Assembly (NCBI GenBank): GCA_021778975.1
Contig: JAJYBO010000183.1
Coordinates: forward strand, 1-6,091
Origin: Deltaproteobacteria bacterium
Lineage (GTDB): Bacteria; Desulfobacterota; Desulfobacteria; Desulfobacterales; Desulfatirhabdiaceae
Length of the DNA stretch: 6,091 bases
Direction: 5' to 3'
Below are positions 1 through 3,901 of the stretch, in pieces; position 1 is the stretch's first letter, and the number at the start of each line of letters is the position of its first letter. The notes below the pieces were generated by a model. The model was not told where the DNA came from, made no database searches, and saw only the letters and a program-made list of their open reading frames with translations. Position numbers and translations under genes: made by a program.

Positions 1-116
1 CTTTGTAAAAAGTTCGCAGGCAAGGCGCGCAAATCCTGAGGAGTGAGGCGTACTTTTATGGTACGCCGCAACGACGAAGGATGCAGCGCAACGCAGCATC
101 CGGACTTTTTACGAAG
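1..116. repeat. Structured intergenic repeat with terminal inverted repeats, cut by the left edge
   Basis: Bases 1-16 and 101-116 are inverted copies of each other, 14 of 16 matching; both mismatches become G-U wobbles in plus-strand RNA, so the whole arm can pair. Two further hairpins lie inside. One has a perfect 7-bp stem (GGCGTAC 47-53 with GTACGCC 61-67, 7-base loop). The other, at 79-101, has a 6-bp stem (GGATGC/GCATCC), an A-A mismatch, then GCG/CGC closing a CAA loop. ATCCT (33-37) can alternatively pair with AGGAT (78-82). No convincing gene covers it; short open frames here show no protein signal. It lies just past the 3' end of the carbonic anhydrase gene. It looks like a MITE- or REP-like multi-copy element; I recall similar sequences between genes of Desulfobacterales, but copy number cannot be seen here. 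The element probably extends left of base 1. Confidence 0.6.
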
Positions 117-154
117 CCGTCAAGGATATTGTCCTCGGAATTTCCTACGCATAC

Positions 155-940
155 TCAATCAATCGCATATACGGCTGTTTCTTTATCAGGAGACGCTTCG
201 ACCTGCTTCAAGATATTGTTTATCTTGACGGAATCCAGCCAGGATACTTTTCCGGAACTGACATCGTATATTGCACCGGCTACTCTGACGCGCCCATCCC
301 GGACAAGATTTCGGGTGGCGGGGCTTTTCATGAACAGATTATGAACCGCCTCCCATACATTTTCTTCAATGGCGAAAGGAACGATATCTTTTCCGTGAAC
401 ATCTTTATGGAGTTCAAAGGCTCTTTTGACTGCCGGCGTAATACTTTCGATCAACGGCGGAATATTACGTTCCAGTGAATGTTTGTGACCACTGAACGCT
501 TCGGCGACCGCTGTTACGGCGCCGCACTGAGTATGACCCAGCACCACTAGAAGTGGGGTATGAACATGGGCCAATCCATATTCGATAGAACCAATCTCAT
601 CCGTATTACAGACATTTCCGGCAATCCGCACGACAAAGATATCCATGACGCCTGCATCGAAGATCGCCTCTACGGGAACCCGGGAATCCGAACATGAAAT
701 CACGGTCGCATAAGCGTAATTACCCTGGTCAGAGCTTCCCGCCAGTTGAAGTCGGACAGCGTCGGAATGAGGATGAACGGCTTTTCCGGAAACAAACCGC
801 TGATTGCCTTCCTGCATCGTTTTTATGATCTCATCAGCACCCGGTTTGTGTACGGCTTGATCTGACGCATACAATAGCGTCGTCCATGTCAGCAGCGCGG
901 CAAAAAGACCTATCAGCGATTTTTCAACAATGCTTTTCAT
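155..940 (-). CDS. Beta-class carbonic anhydrase with N-terminal export signal
   Basis: Zinc enzyme that interconverts CO2 and bicarbonate. The 261-residue product carries the beta-class signatures: CSDSRVP at 83-89, giving zinc ligand Cys83 and the Asp85/Arg87 dyad, and HTQCGAV at 136-142, giving His136 and Cys139. The order Cys, His, Cys and the flanking text (RIAGN at 105-109, IEYG at 119-122) fit the family throughout. Residues 1-26 form a signal-like segment: Lys2 and Lys7, then a hydrophobic stretch at about 9-25. This adds to the usual length of about 200-230 and suggests a periplasmic or membrane-tethered enzyme. The cleavage site is ambiguous, since no clean A-x-A is seen. The start is well supported by a strong Shine-Dalgarno sequence five bases upstream. 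It lies 26 bases downstream of the sigma-54 activator on the same strand and is probably co-transcribed. No U-tract terminator is visible after its stop; the structured repeat follows. Family call is firm; location is inferred. Confidence 0.95.
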   Translation of the reverse strand: MKSIVEKSLIGLFAALLTWTTLLYASDQAVHKPGADEIIKTMQEGNQRFVSGKAVHPHSDAVRLQLAGSSDQGNYAYATVISCSDSRVPVEAIFDAGVMDIFVVRIAGNVCNTDEIGSIEYGLAHVHTPLLVVLGHTQCGAVTAVAEAFSGHKHSLERNIPPLIESITPAVKRAFELHKDVHGKDIVPFAIEENVWEAVHNLFMKSPATRNLVRDGRVRVAGAIYDVSSGKVSWLDSVKINNILKQVEASPDKETAVYAID

Positions 941-944
941 AACA

Positions 945-953
945 TCCTCCTTT
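945..953 (-). promoter_or_regulatory. Strong ribosome binding site of the carbonic anhydrase gene
   Basis: Read on the minus strand this is AAAGGAGGA, an almost perfect anti-16S match ending four to five bases before the ATG at 940. It lies inside the 26-base gap after the activator stop codon, so the carbonic anhydrase can be translated independently from a shared mRNA. Confidence 0.8.
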
Positions 954-966
954 GTTGGCTACAGGG

Positions 967-2370
967 TTATATTGTGTTTTCACATAATTCAACGCTTCTG
1001 GGAGCATTGACGCCGTAACGCTTCATCCGGTTATAGATGGTTACACGGGATACGCCCAGAAGTTCCGCAGCTTTGGATTGATTGCCACCGGATTTTTTGA
1101 GCGCTTCGATCAGTTCCTGTTTTTCGATTTCCCGCATGTCGTAGGACTGGCGTCTGGATTCGGGTGGTGTCGCTGTCTGACGCATCCGGCAAATGGCCGG
1201 CGGCAGGTGTTCCGGAAGAATCAGCGCGTCATGACAGGTGACAAAAGCATATTCAAATGCGCTCTTCAGCTCCCGGACATTCCCAGGCCATTCGTAAGTC
1301 ATCAGAATATCCATGGCCTGCCTGCTGATACCCTTGATATTCTTGTCGCTTTTCAGACGGATTTTTCGGAAAAACGCCTCCGCTAAAAGGGGAATATCGT
1401 CCAGACGCTCCCGAAGCGGCGGCAGGTGAATCGGAATCACATTGATGCGAAAAAAGAAATCCTTGCGAAATTTCCCTTCTTCGATGAGCTTCTGAAGATT
1501 CCAGTTGGTGGCGGAAATGATCCGGACATTGACGGGAATCGGTGAGCTGGCGCCCACCCGTTCGATGGTTTTTTCCTCCAGCACCCGCAGCAGCTTGACC
1601 TGGGTCCCCAGCGGCAAATCTCCGATTTCATCCAGAAAGATATCGCCATCCGACGCCTTCTCAAATCGCCCCATCCGGTCGCGGATGGCGCCGGTGTAAG
1701 CCCCCCGGACATGACCGAAAAGCTCGCTTTCCAGCAGCGAATCGGTCAGGCTGGCGCAGTTGACCTTGACGAAAGGCCCATTGCGACGCTCTCCGATTTC
1801 GTGAATGGCCTGGGCTACCAGTTCTTTGCCGGCGCCGCTTTCACCGTAAATGATGACCGGCGCATCGGAATAGGCCGCGTTTTTGATGAGATCAAAGACC
1901 TGCACCATGGCCGAACTGACGCCGATGATGCCGTAAAATCCGTCTCTGGAGCGCAGTTCTTCGCGAAATGCCTCGATCTGAATATCTTTTTCGATGATAT
2001 CCGAAATATCGGTAAGCGTGCCCACCGCGCCGATCACCTCGCCGGAGCTGTCTCTCAGCAAAGACGCATTCTGCACGGCATGAACGATGCGGCCACTCCG
2101 CGACCGGATGGTACACCGCCGCGTTTGCAGCTCGCCGTAACGAAACAGGTCGCACCAGTGGTCGTCGGGCGCGTCCATTCCCTTGAGGCAGGCGTTACAT
2201 TCCAGAATGCCGCATGTTTTGCCCAGCAATTCATCCTGGCTGTAGCCGGTCATGGTTTCAAAGGCCCGGTTTACCGAAACGATAGCTCCCCGCGTGTTGA
2301 CGATCATAATCCCGTCCCGGATGGTGTTGACCACCGTTTTCCAGTACCGGTCCAACTCCTGTTCAGGCAT
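967..2370 (-). CDS. Sigma-54-dependent activator: cysteine-rich PAS, AAA+, Fis-type HTH
   Basis: Bacterial enhancer-binding protein of the NtrC class that remodels RpoN holoenzyme using ATP. Counting from the ATG at 2370 (467 residues): PAS domain at about 8-125; AAA+ domain at about 145-375 with Walker A GESGAGKE (176-183), sigma-54 contact loop GAYTGA (223-228), Walker B with Asp247-Glu248, an arginine-rich segment around Arg302/Arg308 and sensor II WPGNVREL (361-368); Fis-type helix-turn-helix at about 428-452. There is no receiver domain, so sensing is probably by the PAS itself. That PAS contains Cys53, 58, 61, 73 and 86, suggesting a redox, metal or Fe-S sensor. I preferred 2370 because AAGGGGA lies about 12 bases upstream; an in-frame ATG at 2394 would add eight residues. 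The gene is divergent from the operon starting at 2589, whose sigma-54 promoter is its obvious target. Family certain, signal unknown. Confidence 0.95.
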   Translation of the reverse strand: MPEQELDRYWKTVVNTIRDGIMIVNTRGAIVSVNRAFETMTGYSQDELLGKTCGILECNACLKGMDAPDDHWCDLFRYGELQTRRCTIRSRSGRIVHAVQNASLLRDSSGEVIGAVGTLTDISDIIEKDIQIEAFREELRSRDGFYGIIGVSSAMVQVFDLIKNAAYSDAPVIIYGESGAGKELVAQAIHEIGERRNGPFVKVNCASLTDSLLESELFGHVRGAYTGAIRDRMGRFEKASDGDIFLDEIGDLPLGTQVKLLRVLEEKTIERVGASSPIPVNVRIISATNWNLQKLIEEGKFRKDFFFRINVIPIHLPPLRERLDDIPLLAEAFFRKIRLKSDKNIKGISRQAMDILMTYEWPGNVRELKSAFEYAFVTCHDALILPEHLPPAICRMRQTATPPESRRQSYDMREIEKQELIEALKKSGGNQSKAAELLGVSRVTIYNRMKRYGVNAPRSVELCENTI

Positions 2371-2416
2371 AACTGTAAAACATCCCCTTGACATTTAACA
2401 CATGTAAAACTCTTTG

Positions 2417-2445
2417 ACTTTATCAACTTAACATTTTGAGGGCAA
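2417..2445 (-). promoter_or_regulatory. Possible sigma-70 promoter of the activator gene
   Basis: On the minus strand TTGCCC (2440-2445) and TAAAGT (2417-2422) are separated by exactly 17 bases, each matching the -35 and -10 consensus at four of six positions. Transcription would start near 2410, giving a leader of about 40 bases before the ATG at 2370. The -35 overlaps the inverted repeat at 2444-2466, so a protein bound there could repress this promoter. The match is modest and rests on sequence alone. Confidence 0.3.
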
Positions 2446-2466
2446 GCGCTTTATCCCTGCGCGCTT
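2444..2466. promoter_or_regulatory. Inverted repeat, candidate upstream activator site
   Basis: AAGCGC (2444-2449) and GCGCTT (2461-2466) are perfect 6-base inverted arms separated by 11 bases. The centre, near 2455, is about 105 bases before the predicted sigma-54 transcription start at about 2560. That is within the usual -80 to -150 range of enhancer-binding-protein sites, and a dyad of this size suits a Fis-type HTH dimer. The left arm overlaps the possible -35 of the activator gene. The assignment to the neighbouring activator is an inference from position and symmetry. Confidence 0.35.
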
Positions 2467-2486
2467 CGATGAAGAAATGCAACCTT

Positions 2487-2518
2487 CTGAAATCGTTTTT
2501 ATAAAAACTGCTTTTCAG
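2487..2518. promoter_or_regulatory. AT-rich nested palindrome upstream of the sigma-54 promoter
   Basis: A perfect 14-base palindrome, GTTTTTATAAAAAC (2495-2508), is flanked by a second pair of inverted arms, CTGAAA (2487-2492) and TTTCAG (2513-2518). The centre is about 58 bases before the predicted start site, between the candidate activator site and the -24 element. It may be an operator for another regulator, a second activator site or a DNA-bending site. I found no good IHF consensus in it. It is not a usable terminator: no gene points into it from upstream and no separate U-tract follows a GC stem. Confidence 0.4.
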
Positions 2519-2533
2519 TGTAATCGTCATAAC

Positions 2534-2549
2534 TGGCCCAAATGTTGCT
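2534..2549 (+). promoter_or_regulatory. Sigma-54 (-24/-12) promoter of the TusA-like/metF/hdrA operon
   Basis: The sequence is TGGCCC, then AAATG, then TTGCT. Against the TGGCAC-N5-TTGC consensus only one core base differs. The invariant GG (2535-2536) and GC (2547-2548) are separated by exactly ten bases, the required spacing. The predicted start, twelve bases beyond the GC, is near 2560, leaving about 29 bases of leader with a Shine-Dalgarno sequence before the TTG start at 2589. The location between an activator of the sigma-54 class and a divergent operon strongly supports the call. Confidence 0.8.
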
Positions 2550-2573
2550 TGGGTGCGTTCGTGCAAAGTAAAC

Positions 2574-2580
2574 GGGAGGA
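2574..2580 (+). promoter_or_regulatory. Ribosome binding site that fixes a TTG start
   Basis: GGGAGGA ends eight bases before TTG at 2589. An upstream in-frame GTG at 2553 lies before the predicted sigma-54 transcription start, and the first downstream in-frame ATG would remove the conserved N-terminal motif. The TTG is therefore the best initiation codon. Confidence 0.7.
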
Positions 2581-2588
2581 ACTCCAGA

Positions 2589-2834
2589 TTGAAGGGAAAA
2601 GCCGACTACACGCTGGACGTTCGAGGAACCATCTCCCCCTTCTCGTTATTGAAGGTATCCCTGGTGTTTCAGCAGATGAAGCCGCGCCAGGTCGTGGAGA
2701 TCCTGGGCTGTGATTCAGACATGCAGCGGGACCTGCTTCGGATATTGCCCGAAGCGTCCTATGAAATTGTCTTCACGGAACAAGCGGCGACGGATACGGG
2801 GTTCTCGAAGATGCGGCTGAAAAAACACATGTAA
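2589..2834 (+). CDS. TusA-like protein lacking the catalytic cysteine
   Basis: An 81-residue protein with the layout of the TusA/SirA fold. Near the N terminus it has LDVRG (9-13), then ISPFSLLKV (15-23), where the family has LDxxGxxCPxP. Next come a helix and the strand VVEILGCDSD (35-44), then RDLLR (47-51), matching the family's 'DD...RDIP' segment, and a final strand around YEIVF (58-62). In TusA the cysteine of the CPxP motif carries a persulfide for sulfur relay; here that position is Ser16 (TCC), the following Pro17 is kept and the second proline is Ser19. Cys41 is the only cysteine. Sulfur transfer by the standard mechanism is therefore unlikely; a structural, partner-binding or regulatory role is possible. 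It is the first gene of the sigma-54-driven operon, 160 bases before metF. The fold assignment is by eye from a short protein and should be treated as good but not certain. Confidence 0.75.
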   Translation: MKGKADYTLDVRGTISPFSLLKVSLVFQQMKPRQVVEILGCDSDMQRDLLRILPEASYEIVFTEQAATDTGFSKMRLKKHM

Positions 2835-2952
2835 CGATCCGTCGCCGTATGTGCGGAACGCCGCAGGCGTATCACACGGAAACATCGCGGTATGGCAGCG
2901 TGGGCTGTACAGGCAGAAGGCCGCATCGCAATGATTCCGAATGTTTCCAACA

Positions 2953-2970
2953 GCGAGGTTCAGTCCTCGC
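2953..2970 (+). promoter_or_regulatory. Hairpin in the leader between the TusA-like gene and metF
   Basis: GCGAGG (2953-2958) and CCTCGC (2965-2970) form a perfect 6-bp GC-rich stem with a 6-base loop, ending about 14 bases before the metF Shine-Dalgarno sequence. No U-tract follows, so it is not an intrinsic terminator. It may shield the 5' end of a processed metF-hdrA message or affect translation. The rest of the 160-base gap (2835-2994) holds other short stems, including ACGCC/GGCGT at 2858-2870, and no gene I can support. Confidence 0.35.
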
Positions 2971-2994
2971 CAGTCTCGACAGGGAAGGAAATAT

Positions 2995-3867
2995 ATGAAT
3001 ATTCAAAAAAGATTACAAAGCGGAAAGTTTGTCATTCTCGCTGAAATGAACACGCCCAAGGGGGTGGACATTTCCCGGTTCATGACCTGCGCCCGGCATA
3101 TTCGAGGCCGGATTGACGGTATCGTTGTGCCGGACATGGACAATGGGGTCATGCGCATGAGCGCGCTGGCCGGCGGTGCGCTGGTTCAACAGGAAGGTAT
3201 CGAGGCGCTCATCAACGTATATGGTCGGGATCGCAACCGCATGGCGCTGCAGGGCGACGTGCTGGCGGCCCATGTTCTGGGCATACAGAACCTGATCGTG
3301 GTGCAGGGCGAAAACATGGCGTGTAGCGATCACCGGGATGCCTTGCCGGTCAACGACCTGGATGAACCGGGCATATTGACGGCCATTCGCGGCCTTCAGG
3401 CCGGAAAAGACATGGCGGGGTTCGATCTGGATGGTATTCCTCAATTTTATGTCGGGTGCCACATGGCGTCGTTTGCGGACGAAGCCGCCATGAATGCCGA
3501 GATAGAGCTGGTCAGGGGAAAAATCGCGGCCGGCGCCTCTTTTGTCATCACCCCGCCGGTGTTCGATATCCGTCATTTCAACGCGTTCATGCAGAAAGCT
3601 TCTGTGCTTCACGTTCCCATCATTCCAACGGTGTTTCTGATCAAATCTGTGGCCGTTGCCCGCTATATCGCAACCAATGAACCTGGCGCCCATATTTCCG
3701 AAGACCTGATCCGGCGTATCCGCACATCAGCCGATCGGGAACTGGAAGGCGTCCGGATCGCTGGCGAAATGATCGCTCAACTTAAAAAAGAGGCCGGCGG
3801 CGTTCTGATCCAGACCATGGGATGGGAACACCGGTTGCCGGCGATCCTGGACGCGGCAGGTCTCTGA
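2995..3867 (+). CDS. metF: MetF-family 5,10-methylenetetrahydrofolate reductase
   Basis: Flavoprotein of the MetF family, which reduces methylene-tetrahydrofolate to methyl-tetrahydrofolate in methionine synthesis or the methyl branch of the Wood-Ljungdahl pathway. The 290-residue product reads as a complete TIM-barrel MetF. The first strand is VILAEMNTPKG (13-23), where Glu17 matches the catalytic Glu28 of E. coli. RDRNRMALQGD (78-88) and LGIQNLIVVQGE (95-106) follow, then GKDMAG (137-142) and FVITPPVFD (183-191). Glu106 stands where E. coli MetF has Asp120; as far as I recall this is common in the Hdr-linked branch. The start at 2995 has AAGGAA just upstream; an in-frame ATG at 2941 has no such site. 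hdrA follows after 34 bases without a terminator, so electrons probably come from an Hdr-type partner rather than NADH directly. A zinc-binding MetV partner is not in the window. The family is secure, the electron donor inferred. Confidence 0.9.
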   Translation: MNIQKRLQSGKFVILAEMNTPKGVDISRFMTCARHIRGRIDGIVVPDMDNGVMRMSALAGGALVQQEGIEALINVYGRDRNRMALQGDVLAAHVLGIQNLIVVQGENMACSDHRDALPVNDLDEPGILTAIRGLQAGKDMAGFDLDGIPQFYVGCHMASFADEAAMNAEIELVRGKIAAGASFVITPPVFDIRHFNAFMQKASVLHVPIIPTVFLIKSVAVARYIATNEPGAHISEDLIRRIRTSADRELEGVRIAGEMIAQLKKEAGGVLIQTMGWEHRLPAILDAAGL

Positions 3868-3901
3868 TATATAACTTTTAAATGGAATGATAAAAACAGA
3901 T

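Noticed and set aside
43..344. Two short plus-strand open frames over the left-end repeat and the carbonic anhydrase 3' end
   Set aside because: They run through repeat hairpins and antisense to carbonic anhydrase, with no protein-like conservation.
1711..2391. Long plus-strand open frame opposite the activator gene
   Set aside because: It is the antisense shadow of a clear AAA+/PAS coding sequence and shows no recognisable domain or ribosome site.
2395..2409. TTTAACACATGTAAA near the activator start as an operator
   Set aside because: Only the central ACATGT is truly symmetric; the outer bases do not pair in register.
2858..2870. Hairpin ACGCC-GCA-GGCGT as a terminator of the TusA-like gene
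   Set aside because: The stem is only 5 bp and no U-tract follows.
2896..2908. A second sigma-54 promoter in the metF leader (TGGCAG-like text near 2893)
   Set aside because: The GG-to-GC spacing is eight bases rather than ten and no TTGC is present.
2835..2994. Cobalamin, SAM or tetrahydrofolate riboswitch upstream of metF
   Set aside because: I looked for the conserved cores of these classes and recognised none; only simple hairpins are present.
2892..3032. Small open frame starting at ATG 2892 and overlapping metF
   Set aside because: No ribosome site, no recognisable motif, and it crosses the metF leader hairpin and start.
3013..3693. Long minus-strand open frame opposite metF
   Set aside because: Histidine- and arginine-rich antisense shadow of a well-conserved MetF reading frame.
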